64,000 nt of DNA from positions 558,001 through 622,000 of the forward strand of contig NZ_JAGHKO010000004.1 in NCBI RefSeq assembly GCF_017742245.1, in the 5' to 3' direction. Below, piece after piece: positions 8,585 through 18,177 of the stretch; position 1 is the stretch's first letter, and the number at the start of each line of letters is the position of its first letter. The notes beneath the pieces were generated by a model that made no database searches, was not told where the DNA came from, and saw only the letters and a list, made by a program, of their open reading frames with translations. A program made the position numbers and the translations under genes. The DNA comes from Niastella soli (lineage in GTDB: Bacteria > Bacteroidota > Bacteroidia > Chitinophagales > Chitinophagaceae).

Positions 8585-9827
8585 ATGAAGAACACAAACA
8601 CATTCGGCGTTCATTTCACATTGCGCCAGAGCCGGCAGGTTAATGGCAAATCGCCTGTTTATGTAAGGATCGTTGTAAATAAGAGCCGGTGCGAGCTGGC
8701 TTTAAAATGCTATTTGAAGAAAGAAGATTGGAACACTGCCCGGGGGGCTCGCTAAGTCAAAGAATGAAGATCTAAAAAAACTGAACACCTATCTCGAAGA
8801 AGTGCGCGCTAGGATCATAAACCACTACCGCAGCCTGGAACGGCAGGAAATGGCGATAACCGCCGAAGCAGTCAAAAACGCTTACCTGGGCCAGGGCGAA
8901 CAGGTAAAGCAGAAAACACTGATAGAAGTGTTTACGCAACATAACAAAGAAATGGCAGCTTCTCTGAAATGGGGCACCATGAAGAACTATTTCACCACAG
9001 CCAAATACCTGAAAGAATTTTTAACCAACAGGTTTCCCGGAGGTGATATCATTCTGAAGCAACTCAATTATGAATTCATTTCATCGTTCGAGTTATATGT
9101 ACGCACCAATCCTATTCATAATGGTGATCCCTGTACCCAGAACGGCACCATGAAGCATATGGAAAGATTAAAGCGGGTGATAAACTGGGCTTGTAAAATG
9201 GATTGGCTGCACAAAAATCCATTTGATCAGTATCAATTAAAATTCAAACGGAAAGAACGAGACTTCCTTACAGAACTAGAAATAAAGGCCATCGAAAGCC
9301 ATGTATTTGTTACCGCTTCCTTACAGGAAGTAAAAGACCTGTTTGTTTTTAGTTGTTATACCGGTCTGACCTATTGCGATCTGATTGAATTATCACCTGA
9401 CCAGATAGCACCGGATACTCAGGGCCGGTGCTGGATCTACACAAACCGGATGAAAACCGAGATCCGGGTAGACGTCCCTCTCCTTTTACATGCACTGTCA
9501 ATCCTGGAGAAATATAAAAACCATCCTGCAGCCAACCAGCGGCAGAAGGTGTTTCCCTACACTTCCAACCAGGAAGTAAACCGGCAGTTGAAACTGATTG
9601 CTGAAGCTGTCGGTATCAAAAAGCACCTGACCTTTCACCTGGCCCGGCATACCTTCGCTACCCTCCTACTAATGAACGGCGTTCCCATAGAAACTATTAA
9701 AAAGTTACTGGGTCATACGAAAATCACTACCACTATGATCTATGCGCATGTGGTGAATGCGAAGGTGGGAATGGATATGGATGCGTTTGAGAAACGAATG
9801 GATTTCATTAAAAATCCGGGGCGTTGA
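8585..9827 (+). pseudogene. Tyrosine-type site-specific integrase, frameshifted
   Basis: Translation from ATG 8585 gives MKNTNTFGVHFTLRQSRQ.. and continues to a run of six G (8742-8747). There the frame shifts by one base; removing one G joins it exactly to the long downstream frame ending at 9827 (about 413 residues in all). The N-terminal Arm-DNA-binding domain, SAM-like core and catalytic domain are present, with HLARHTF, LGHTKITTTMIYAHV and the nucleophile Tyr. The first catalytic Arg position reads TGLTYCDL, lacking Arg, as in some Bacteroidota relatives. It could be a true pseudogene or a homopolymer sequencing error. It sits 295 bp after tRNA-Pro, its likely target. Confidence 0.88.
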
Positions 9828-10155
9828 CAAAATTTAATATGAATTAAAACGTTGATAAATAAGATACTTATGTAAAATTTTAAAATTAGAAAAAGGATTA
9901 ATAAATTGCAACAAAGTAAATTGAATAATATATTTATTCTAAATATATTATTTTCTTTTTTCAAACATAATTCCCAACCAATATTGTACGACTCCCATTT
10001 ACAAGGACAGTTAGTAGGCTGTTGCCCATTGGATAGATTGTGTGGTTGATCCAACTTCAAATTATCTTTTCTTAAACGCTTTTTAACCTTAGCCTTCATC
10101 TAAATATAATAGCTGTAGGGCTAAACATTATAAACTAACAGGAGAAATTTTCCAT
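9828..10155. other. AT-rich gap between integrase and ATPase
   Basis: 328 bp, strongly AT-rich. A minus-strand frame (start 10099, basic N-terminus, a CPCKW motif) overlaps the integrase end and is not convincing. GGAGAA at 10141-10146 stands about nine bases before the ATPase ATG and may be its ribosome binding site. Confidence 0.4.
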
Positions 10156-11598
10156 ATGATTGAAACAGATAATTTTTCGAAACTTCGAACAGATCTAATA
10201 AAAGAAATTGCTACAAATTGGAAACTTGAGGCTAAATCTGAAGATGTCGGCAGATACTTTTATCATATGAATGAAGTTGAGGCTATCATAAGCGGTGCCA
10301 AAAATTATGTTATCGGAAGAAAAGGAACAGGTAAAACGGCAATTAGTGAATTTATTCTAGGTTTAGGAAAAACCCAGAAAGGAATATTTTGTGAAAAACT
10401 TTCATTCAAGAATTTTCCCTTTAACGATTTGTACGAGCTTTCGAATCTTAAATATACACCTCCCAATCAATATATCACCCTTTGGAAATATTTAATTTAT
10501 AGTGTTATTTGTCGATTAATGTTAAAAAACAATAACATTAACAGCCAAGTAAGAAAAAGCCTGAGCTTGTCATATAATACCGACCCAATAACAAATTTGC
10601 CTGTTGTGGTTTCAAATTGGACGGATGCTAATTTTAAGTTACAAAACGATACCAAACAACCAAGTAATCTCTCATGGATAGAAAAGGTTAATATACTCGA
10701 AGGCATTATTCAAAAAAATCTAGATAACGAAAAGTACTATATTATATTTGACGAACTAGATGAAGATTATCGAGACATAAAGAATATTGAAGAATTTAAA
10801 CCATACAACAATTTAATTACAAGTTTATTCAAGGCTGTTCAGGATGTTAAAAACATCTTTAGACTTTCAAGTCTTAATATCAACCCTGTCATTTTCCTTA
10901 GAGACGACATTTATGATTTAATTAAAGACACGGATAAAAATAAATGGAGTGATTATAAAATAGAAATTGATTGGGATGAGAATAAAATAAAAAGACTACT
11001 CGCTTTTAGAATCAGTAAAGCTATTTCAACAAGTCAGCATGTTTTAAACTTTGATAAAGCATGGGAGCTTATTTTTCACAGAAGTGCTGTTAGAATGGGT
11101 GACAAACAGTCAAAAGAAATGCACACATTTGACTTTATTGCGAGAAGTACACAAATGAGACCCCGAGACTTCATTAAATATATCCAAGCATGCGCGGAAG
11201 ACACCTATTATAATCATGGCCGTTTTATATATCCTCAAACAATCAAACAAGTCGATAAGGCTTTCTCTAATTATCTTAAAGCTGAAGTGGAGGATGAGAT
11301 TCAGGCGATTCTACCAGATATTCCTCAGATTTTTCAAGTCTTATCGCAAATTAGAAAGTGGAACTTTACAGTTCAAGAATTTAAAACTGCTTTTGCAAAT
11401 TATGTCCAAGCGGGAACTATTAAAGAAACAAATATGGACTTTGTGATACAAGCATTATTTAATTTTAACGTTATCGGCAATCTACCAAGGCAACGCCAAA
11501 ATCAATTCTTTCGTTATAAAAACAAGGAAGCGAGGATAAACTTCAACGAAAGTATAGTTGTACATCGAGGCCTATTCAAATCACTTCAAATATTATGA
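10156..11598 (+). CDS. P-loop ATPase (Sll1717-like), island cargo
   Basis: 480 residues. Walker A is IGRKGTGKTAISEF (about 53-66) and a hydrophobic strand with Walker B acidic residues is YYIIFDELDEDY (about 196-207). A sensor-like segment IFLRDDIYDL and a helical C-terminal region with winged-helix character follow. The features fit STAND/AAA-like bacterial ATPases of the Sll1717 type, several of which sit in defence loci. Cytosolic, no membrane segment. Codon use is more AT-rich than the flanking chromosome, consistent with transfer. It converges on a TIR-like gene, sharing one palindromic terminator. Exact function unknown. Confidence 0.75.
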   Translation: MIETDNFSKLRTDLIKEIATNWKLEAKSEDVGRYFYHMNEVEAIISGAKNYVIGRKGTGKTAISEFILGLGKTQKGIFCEKLSFKNFPFNDLYELSNLKYTPPNQYITLWKYLIYSVICRLMLKNNNINSQVRKSLSLSYNTDPITNLPVVVSNWTDANFKLQNDTKQPSNLSWIEKVNILEGIIQKNLDNEKYYIIFDELDEDYRDIKNIEEFKPYNNLITSLFKAVQDVKNIFRLSSLNINPVIFLRDDIYDLIKDTDKNKWSDYKIEIDWDENKIKRLLAFRISKAISTSQHVLNFDKAWELIFHRSAVRMGDKQSKEMHTFDFIARSTQMRPRDFIKYIQACAEDTYYNHGRFIYPQTIKQVDKAFSNYLKAEVEDEIQAILPDIPQIFQVLSQIRKWNFTVQEFKTAFANYVQAGTIKETNMDFVIQALFNFNVIGNLPRQRQNQFFRYKNKEARINFNESIVVHRGLFKSLQIL

Positions 11599-11642
11599 GA
11601 TTTTCAAGAGTGTTACATGTATCTCACTTTACGATTATCATA

Positions 11643-11684
11643 TCATGTATAGATGAATAATGTATTTAATTCATCTATACATGA
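11643..11684. terminator. Bidirectional terminator between convergent ATPase and TIR-like genes
   Basis: A perfect 16-bp inverted repeat: TCATGTATAGATGAAT (11643-11658) and its complement at 11669-11684, with a 10-nt loop. AT-rich on both sides and placed between two convergent stop codons (11598 and 11698). Confidence 0.75.
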
Positions 11685-11695
11685 CTTATTGCAAT

Positions 11696-12631
11696 TTATT
11701 CGAAATGTTGCCTGATATTTTCACTGATGTCAGAGCAAGCTTGTGTCAATAGTTTATCAGATGAAGAATACTCTTTATAAAGTATTTTATGCCTTATGTC
11801 CTGTTTGAATTTCTTTAGTCTTTTCCACTCTTCAACTGATTTTTCAAATTCAATTGAATCGAAGGACATGTTAGGAGCTTCTGAAAAGAAATAAGCCATC
11901 CCAAGAGGTGGATTATTGGTAGAAGAATTATTGATTGCAAACAATAATTCTTCGGCGGTCCCTGACTCCTCTCTTTTTACCGAAGTAGTAGGATCAATAG
12001 TTGGTGTGCCTAACTTATGTTTAAATACAGCTAAAACAATATCAACCTTTTTTAGCACCTGCTTGTTAATTATGTCTTGACCGTAACCGGATTGTGAAGC
12101 TAATTCTTCCCACCCTCTTATGATAATTCTTTTGCCGCATTGTGATTCAAAACCTTCTCGTCTAAATTTGGTTTCTAATGAATTTACAAGCAGCTCCCTT
12201 TCGACTGTTACGTCTGATGGGGAGGCTATAAGAATGTGGATTGTTTTTCCATCCAAAGCTTTTCTCTTTTCGGGATTTACTATTGCTGATAGTCCTTTAT
12301 CAAGCGAGATCGTTGTCGCGATCCCTGTAGAACTTAACGCTGGGTAATTTGTGCTAAGTCTTAAATCTTCTATAATAATCGTGATTATTTTTTTAAAATC
12401 TTTTAGGCCGCCTTCGAAGTAGAGATTATGGTCCGGGGCAATATCGGAAAAATAAATAAGTGGAGCATAATTTATGGAGTTAAGATCGTTTAAATAATGA
12501 CTTTGATCTCCGAAAAACTTTCGAACGTACATTTTTGCCCTTTCCTCAATTAACTCAAAAAGCTCTCTATTCGTGTAGTTTATCTTGGAAGTTTCTAAAA
12601 GAAGATCCTCAAAAAGTTTCAATTGATCCAT
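11696..12631 (-). CDS. TIR/DUF4062-like domain protein, putative effector
   Basis: 311 residues from ATG 12631 (MDQLKLFEDLL..); a GTG at 12670 would add 13 residues but is less likely. The N-terminal half is helical, with KFFGDQSHYLNDLNSINYAP. The C-terminal half carries the pattern ILIASPSDVTVERELL, then RGWEELASQSGYGQDIINKQ, VDIVLAVFKHKLGTPT, SGTAEELLFA and MAYFF. This is the layout of TIR-like 'SPxDVxxER..SGTxEE' domains, where the Glu after Trp may be catalytic. NADase-type effector activity is inference. Convergent with the ATPase and in the same island. Confidence 0.65.
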   Translation of the reverse strand: MDQLKLFEDLLLETSKINYTNRELFELIEERAKMYVRKFFGDQSHYLNDLNSINYAPLIYFSDIAPDHNLYFEGGLKDFKKIITIIIEDLRLSTNYPALSSTGIATTISLDKGLSAIVNPEKRKALDGKTIHILIASPSDVTVERELLVNSLETKFRREGFESQCGKRIIIRGWEELASQSGYGQDIINKQVLKKVDIVLAVFKHKLGTPTIDPTTSVKREESGTAEELLFAINNSSTNNPPLGMAYFFSEAPNMSFDSIEFEKSVEEWKRLKKFKQDIRHKILYKEYSSSDKLLTQACSDISENIRQHFE

Positions 12632-13032
12632 AAATGTGTTGAAATTTTTAATTTTAGCTAAAAATAACACTTATAGATTATTTTTTTACCTATTTAGTAA
12701 AGGAACAGCTTAATCAGTAAGATGTTCGGCATTTGTAATATCTAGTGTAAAATTAACATAGGGGAGTTTACCTAAACCTGATTGCAGGATAGGCGACATT
12801 TCCAATATGAATCATGCTCGTTAGCTTTGCATTACCTCTTTGTTTTCGGTATATCGATACCGTAACCTTGGTGTAATACTACTTTTTAAATTATATTATA
12901 ATTGTACGAGAAACATTGGATGTTATAAATATTTAGCCACCAAATGAATAATTATTTTCCCGAGCCTCGGGTCTAGCTCGGAAATTTCCTCCTTCCGGTA
13001 ACAGATATTTGAAGGATATAAAATTGTACAAA
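12632..13032. other. Gene-free gap before the HTH gene
   Basis: About 400 bp, AT-rich. The only structure noticed is CCGAGCCTCGG (12960-12970), a short palindrome, with CTCGG repeated at 12977. It lies about 63 bp upstream of the HTH gene and is a possible operator. Nothing else supported. Confidence 0.3.
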
Positions 13033-13380
13033 ATGAACAACGTGCATAGTTTGTATCCATCTGGTATAAGGCCGGTGAACCGTGACCAACTGGTTACCCT
13101 GGCAGATTTGGAGGCATTTAAAACCAGCCTGCTGGTAACTATAAGGCAAATTCTAACAGAAAATAAAGGGCAAACAACTAAATGGCTCAAATCTTACCAA
13201 GTCAAAAAGCTGTTGGGTGTTTCAACAGGCACCCTTCAGAATCTGCGAAATAATGGCACATTGCCATACTCCAAGATCGGAGGCACCATTTATTATAGTA
13301 GTGATGAAATAAACAAATTACTTCAGGAAAAAGACAATTTTCATAGGACTATTAGCATGGATTCAAGACAAGCCAAATAA
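13033..13380 (+). CDS. Excisionase-like helix-turn-helix protein
   Basis: 115 residues from ATG 13033; the in-frame codon at 13009 is TTG and is rejected as start. An N-terminal helix (LVTLADLEAFKTSLLVTIRQ) precedes a MerR/excisionase-type HTH: KSYQVKKLLGVSTGTLQNLR, then a wing, PYSKIGGTIYYSSDEINKLL. Such proteins are abundant next to Bacteroidota integrases and act as recombination directionality factors or regulators. Placed in the tRNA-Pro island, a role in excision or cargo control is plausible. Confidence 0.8.
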   Translation: MNNVHSLYPSGIRPVNRDQLVTLADLEAFKTSLLVTIRQILTENKGQTTKWLKSYQVKKLLGVSTGTLQNLRNNGTLPYSKIGGTIYYSSDEINKLLQEKDNFHRTISMDSRQAK

Positions 13381-13411
13381 GGAGTAAAGGGCCTGGAAGT
13401 AATATACCATC

Positions 13412-13572
13412 CACTGTAAATGCAGAGGGTGACCGTGCACCGGATGCACGGAGCAAGATGTAGTGTTGTTGACAACATGAGGTATAGAACCAGTGCTATT
13501 ACTAATCTCTTACTGCCAATGCAGCGTTTGACCGTGCTTAGGGTGCACGGAGCAAGATGTAGTGTTGTAATC
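13412..13572. repeat. Two direct repeats, each with a hairpin
   Basis: Two roughly 60-bp units (about 13412-13472 and 13511-13572) share the pattern CTG..AATGCAG..TGACCGTGC, then GCACGGAGCAAGATGTAGTG. Each contains an inverted repeat CCGTGC..GCACGG (13433-13451 and 13532-13550). No protein is encoded in 13381-13743. Possible small RNA, operator or mobile-element end; undetermined. Confidence 0.6.
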
Positions 13573-13743
13573 AATACTGGATTGGATTGAAAGAAAAACA
13601 ATAGTTGTAGATACCTATACATCCTGCAGTGGGCGCTATACGCACACGCAACGGACCAGCAATGCCTTTTTGTAGCCCGCCCCTTTTTCTTTTCATCAGC
13701 AACCCTAATAGTTTAAAATATTATTGTTGAAAATGTGGTATGT

Positions 13744-14345
13744 TTAATCGTACGTGTTTCCAGTCAGAATTAGGCTTTCAAACGCTTTCAGCCTATCCTC
13801 AAAAGCTTGTTCCGTTTGTGTGAGAATGGCATTTACACGGTCAAGTAGCAGCATTGCCTGATCCTGGCCAATTTCATATTGGGAACTATACCTTGCAGAA
13901 ACGTAGGCCGTATTCAGCAAATCGAATAATTCCTTTTCCTCGTCAGTGTTTTTAGGAAAAATGGTATCCAGGTCAGGAACGCAAAAGCAGGAATGCCTAA
14001 TTAATGATTTCAAATTATGTCCGTAGGCTGTCAATCCAGTTAGGGAAACCAATAATGCACGAAGTGCATGTTCTGTTGCTTGATGTAATAAAAAAGCCGC
14101 TGGTTTATATTGGTCAGTGGTCGCGAAATATTCAGCACCTCCAGGAAAGATTTTGCATTAAGAAAAGCATCATCGAAAATGTTCCGGGCATGAACCTTTA
14201 TGGCAGAAATGTCCATATCAGGCTTTTCCGGCAGGGTTACCCGTTTGTTATCATACACCATTAAATCTGCTGAACAGGCGGCAGAATAGAAAATGTGTCC
14301 TTCCGGGTTACTTTCATGCAACTCGATATAAAATTGATAGACCAT
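13744..14345 (-). pseudogene. HEPN-domain protein, frameshifted
   Basis: Two minus-strand frames (14345-14040 and 14052-13744) are halves of one gene. With a one-base correction near the codons for KSFLE, the sequence becomes AEYFATTDQYKPAAFLLHQA.., matching the HEPN core with TGLTAYGHNLKSLIRHS. The N-terminal part (LMVYDNKRVTLPEKP) resembles the linker of nucleotidyltransferase-HEPN fusion proteins, whose NTase domain is missing upstream. HEPN proteins are often RNases of toxin systems; this copy appears inactive unless the frameshift is a sequencing error. Confidence 0.7.
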
Positions 14346-14663
14346 TTGTCAGCGTAGATTTTATTTTTTATAAAGTCTTTCACCAGGTGGTAATGGCGTT
14401 CTAACCGGTTGGCATATTCTTAGTCTGTTTGAAGGATATCTTCGAATCATTCAAATTTATTGAACACTAAAAGAGGAACAACTCAACTATATGATCTGTT
14501 CCTCATTTTATTTTTTCCAGATAAACCAGATATTTAAGAATCAAGTCGAAAAGTTGAGCAACGAATTTTCACCAACCAATTGACCGGTAGCGCCAAATTG
14601 CAATTACATTCGTGTCCGCAACTACATGGCAGCTTTTTCAATCTGGCGAACGTCTCTGTAATC
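14346..14663. other. Gap with weak terminator-like hairpin
   Basis: 318 bp. GAGGAACA (14473-14480) pairs with TGTTCCTC (14497-14504), followed by an AT-rich run, a plausible terminator. On the minus strand, codons upstream of the HEPN start (reading RLERHYHLVKDF) look like further HEPN/NTase gene debris. No intact gene. Confidence 0.4.
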
Positions 14664-16994
14664 CTACTGCACACTATTCCTTGGATCTGTTTTGATTTCC
14701 ATCAGGTATTCTTTGGGTGGTTCAACGCCTAATAAGTTTTTTACAAAATAGTCCCAGCGGCGGCGCATCATATATGGCGAGTATGTACCATAGCCATGCG
14801 CACTGTTGGGAAAAATAACCAGGTCATAATCTTTATTCGCCTTTTCCAGTGCTTCTACTACCAGCATGGTATTGGAAGCAGGTACATTGTCGTCCATTAA
14901 TCCGTGGGCCAGCATCAACTTGCCCTTCAGGTTCTTTGCATACACCTGGTTGGCCTGTTCGGTATAGTTATCCGTACCGTCTGCATTTTTTGTCACCAAA
15001 CCAATATAGCGCTCGCCCCAGTCGTCTTCATAGTTGCGGTTGTCATGGTTACCGGATTCTGAAATACCCACTTTAAAGAAATCGGGGTAACGGAACATAG
15101 CACATGCAGTTGCAAAACCACCGCCTGAATGCCCCCAGATCCCCACCCGCATGGTGTCCATGTAAGCATAGCGTTGTGAAAGTTGCCGGATGCCGCTTAC
15201 CTGGTCTGGCAATGTATTTTCTGACATGTTGGGGAAATACATATCGTGGAAACTTTTTGAACGCAATGGATTGCCGCTGCCTTCAAGCACTACTACAATA
15301 AATCCAAGTTCAGCCAGGGATTGGTGATCGCCCCTGGATGCACTAAAGGCCCAACTGCCAACACTTCCGCCCTGCGGACCGGGATAAATATAATCTATAA
15401 CCGGATATTTCTTTTTGGGGTCCAGTTTGGTTGGTGTAAAAAGTAAACCATACAGATCAGTTGTACCATCGTGCGCTTTCACCGTAAAAGGAACAGGCGC
15501 TTTCCATCCCAAAGCGGTCAATCTTGATACATCTGTTTTCTCCAGTGTAACAATTGTTTTACCTGTTATAGCATGCAACTCTGATACGGCTGGTACATTG
15601 GGTTTAGAATAGGTATCAATAAAATAATTTTCTGATGGTGATAAAACAATCTGATGCGTACCTTCCGCTGGCGTGAGCAAGGTTGTTTTCTTTCCATCAA
15701 AACTCACTTTATACAACTGGCCAAAGTAAGGGTTCTCCCGCTGTGTGCCGCTGGCCATAAAATACAATTCGCGGTTTTTCTCATCTACCTTGATCAAACG
15801 TGTCACCAGCCAGTTGCCTTTGGTGATCTGATTTTTCAGCTTTCCGGTGGTGGCATCGTATAAATATAAATGTCCCCAGTTGTCTCTTTCAGAATACCAA
15901 ATGATCTCGTTGGTCTTTGGTAACCATCGCCAGCAGATGGTGCTTGCGCCCGATTCAAATTGCGTGGTAACTGTTTCCTCAAACACCTTGTGCACCTCAC
16001 CGGTGCTGGCATTGGCAATGCAGACCTTTTCCTGTTTATGATCGCGGGAAGTGGAAACAAACGCCAGTTGTGAACCATCCGCACTCCAGTCTATATCACT
16101 AAGAACGCCACTGCGGCTGATATCATCACCCAACGAAGACCGGTGCGGGTCTGGCGGTACATTCAATACAATTACTTTGGGTGTATCCACATTAATAACT
16201 ACCCGTTGTATCATGGGAATCTCTTCATCGCCAGGCAATGGATATTTCCAGGCACGCAACTTAGGGTGCCCCACATTGGTGGTGATCATATACATATCCC
16301 CTACTTTGCGCTGGTCCTGTTTGAACGTGGCTATCTTTTTTGAATCGGGCGACCAACGCAGTATAGCCCTGTCACTGCTGGTCCAGCCTGCATTGTCTGT
16401 AGCATAACCAAAATCTTTGATACCGTCTGTTGTCAACTGGGTTTGCTGGCCTGTTTTTACATTCCGCACCCACAAATTATAATCTTTGATGAATGCGGTG
16501 CGACTGCCATCGGGCGATAGCGCATCATTGCCATTCCTGCCTGTCTTATCTGCAGCTGCATCGGTATCTATAGTACAGGTATAAGTTTCCAGATCACATT
16601 TCCATAGCTTGCCACCCACACTGAAGAGGATGGCCTTTCCATCAGCAACATAGCTGAAAATCTGGAAAGGCAGCATAGCAGGCTTATATGATTTTCCGCT
16701 GGCCGTAGACAATGCCGCCGCCAGTTTTTGCTGATCAAAAGCGGCTGTGCGGGTACCTTTGTTAGGATCAACGAGGATATATTCACTGCCCTGCGCTGTA
16801 AGCGTCCGATACCAGAACCTGTCATCCTTAATCCAGTTGGGTATTACGTTGCCATGGTCTATGAATTGTTGGGTATTGTATGCCATAAAGCTTTCCGCAT
16901 TGGCATAGTCTTTTGCAGTCAATACAGTGCCCTGTTGCGCATTGACCGCTAAAAGTGTTATGCTGCCAATGAACATAGATAAAAATCTTTTCAT
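14664..16994 (-). CDS. S9 family (DPP IV-like) serine peptidase, secreted
   Basis: 776 residues with a signal peptide (MKRFLSMFIGSITLLAVNAQ). The N-terminal 480 residues form the DPP IV beta-propeller region (DALSPDGSRTAFIKDYNLWV, TICWRWLPKTNEIIWYSERD). The alpha/beta-hydrolase domain carries the triad Ser623 in WGHSGGGF, Asp702 in LMDDNVP and His733 in SAHGYG. Such enzymes remove dipeptides from peptide N-termini in the periplasm, with Xaa-Pro specificity typical; specificity here is unproven. Monocistronic, with 431 bp of non-coding DNA upstream. Confidence 0.95.
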   Translation of the reverse strand: MKRFLSMFIGSITLLAVNAQQGTVLTAKDYANAESFMAYNTQQFIDHGNVIPNWIKDDRFWYRTLTAQGSEYILVDPNKGTRTAAFDQQKLAAALSTASGKSYKPAMLPFQIFSYVADGKAILFSVGGKLWKCDLETYTCTIDTDAAADKTGRNGNDALSPDGSRTAFIKDYNLWVRNVKTGQQTQLTTDGIKDFGYATDNAGWTSSDRAILRWSPDSKKIATFKQDQRKVGDMYMITTNVGHPKLRAWKYPLPGDEEIPMIQRVVINVDTPKVIVLNVPPDPHRSSLGDDISRSGVLSDIDWSADGSQLAFVSTSRDHKQEKVCIANASTGEVHKVFEETVTTQFESGASTICWRWLPKTNEIIWYSERDNWGHLYLYDATTGKLKNQITKGNWLVTRLIKVDEKNRELYFMASGTQRENPYFGQLYKVSFDGKKTTLLTPAEGTHQIVLSPSENYFIDTYSKPNVPAVSELHAITGKTIVTLEKTDVSRLTALGWKAPVPFTVKAHDGTTDLYGLLFTPTKLDPKKKYPVIDYIYPGPQGGSVGSWAFSASRGDHQSLAELGFIVVVLEGSGNPLRSKSFHDMYFPNMSENTLPDQVSGIRQLSQRYAYMDTMRVGIWGHSGGGFATACAMFRYPDFFKVGISESGNHDNRNYEDDWGERYIGLVTKNADGTDNYTEQANQVYAKNLKGKLMLAHGLMDDNVPASNTMLVVEALEKANKDYDLVIFPNSAHGYGTYSPYMMRRRWDYFVKNLLGVEPPKEYLMEIKTDPRNSVQ

Positions 16995-17425
16995 AATATC
17001 TACTTAACAGTTAGATGATTGTTTTTTGCAAATTATAGTATTGGCAGCAAAATCGGGCGTGAAATCCTGCCGAATATCACTGGTTTAAAGCCACTGGAAC
17101 ATTCCTAACCTGTTTTTAAGTACCATAACGACCAGTTACTTTCGTAACCAACGTGATGGTAATTCACTTCGAAAAAGAAAAGTTACGGGTATAATTTCAG
17201 TGAAAGAACGGTTCCAGTCTTCTGAATTTTACAGGATTCATGAAGCGATGACTTTTACAGTTACTGTCCAGACGAATATATTCCTTTTTATAGATATTGT
17301 AACTCAATGACAATCCATATGTCTCCATTTGAACTTGTCTTTTTAAATTGGTGATTTAGTCGGCATGGTTAAAGTATTTTGGTGAAATTGACTAAAATTA
17401 ATAATTTGTCGACCTGATTTACGCT
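16995..17425. other. Intergenic region between divergent genes
   Basis: 431 bp between the divergently transcribed S9 peptidase and TonB_C genes, so it should hold both promoters. No repeats, RNA genes or convincing coding frames seen. Confidence 0.5.
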
Positions 17426-18172
17426 ATGAAACATTTAATCTTTTTGCTGTTTTTGGCAGCTACTACCCTACCCTTATTCGCCCAACGTATTACCGAAACA
17501 CAATATTTTGATAAGAATGATGACAGCACCCGTAAAGAAAATGCAGTTACCTATTCTTTAACTACCTATACAGATTCCTCCAAAAAAGTTTATACAGTCA
17601 AAAAATATTCAATCAAAGGACAGCTGCAATCTGACTTTTCCTTTCGCACTTATGGGGTTCAGGTTAAGTACGATGGGAACTATATTGTTTACCATGACAA
17701 CGGCCACCTAAAAATAAAAGGTGCGTATATAAGAGACAGATTACAGGGTGAGCTTACCAGTTGGTATGCCAATGGACAAATTAAAAGGAAAGATGAATAT
17801 GTAATGGATTCATTGATAAGGGGACATTGTTATACAGCTACCGGTAAGGATACTACCTGGTTTCCCTTTGATGTTGGTTTTACTTATGGCAATGGGTTAC
17901 AGGAGTTATTTCAATTCTTTGGTAAGAATATTCATTACCCTATAAACTCTCTAAAACTGGGCATTCAGGGTGATGTGCACATTCTGTTCACTATTGAAAA
18001 AAACGGAACCGTTTCCCATGAACAGGTCCGCAAATCAGTAAATGAGGAGATTGATGCTGAGGCGTTACGGATATTTAGAGTTTTGCCGCCAAACTGGAAA
18101 CCTACTTTGAAAGACGGCGAGCCACAACGACAACAAGCTATACTCCCTGTTTCATTTAGAGTAGAAGGATAA
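17426..18172 (+). CDS. MORN-repeat protein with TonB C-terminal domain
   Basis: 248 residues with a signal peptide (MKHLIFLLFLAATTLPLFAQ). Residues about 85-135 contain two to three MORN-like (toxin-antitoxin 'YwqK-type') repeats: YHDNGHLKIKGAYIRDRLQG and WYANGQIKRKDEY. Residues about 160-248 match the TonB C-terminal fold (YPINSLKLGIQGDVHILFTI..VSHEQVRKSVNEEIDAEALR). It lacks the N-terminal membrane anchor and proline-rich spacer of true TonB, so it is probably a periplasmic relative rather than an energy transducer. The gene ends six bp from the truncated intron. Confidence 0.8.
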   Translation: MKHLIFLLFLAATTLPLFAQRITETQYFDKNDDSTRKENAVTYSLTTYTDSSKKVYTVKKYSIKGQLQSDFSFRTYGVQVKYDGNYIVYHDNGHLKIKGAYIRDRLQGELTSWYANGQIKRKDEYVMDSLIRGHCYTATGKDTTWFPFDVGFTYGNGLQELFQFFGKNIHYPINSLKLGIQGDVHILFTIEKNGTVSHEQVRKSVNEEIDAEALRIFRVLPPNWKPTLKDGEPQRQQAILPVSFRVEG

Positions 18173-18177
18173 GGAAT

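Noticed and set aside
9740-10099. 119-codon minus-strand frame with a CPCKW motif
   Set aside because: Overlaps the conserved integrase end, very AT-rich and hydrophobic tail without homology; not convincing.
13412-13572. CRISPR array
   Set aside because: Only two imperfect units with long differing flanks and no cas genes; not a CRISPR.
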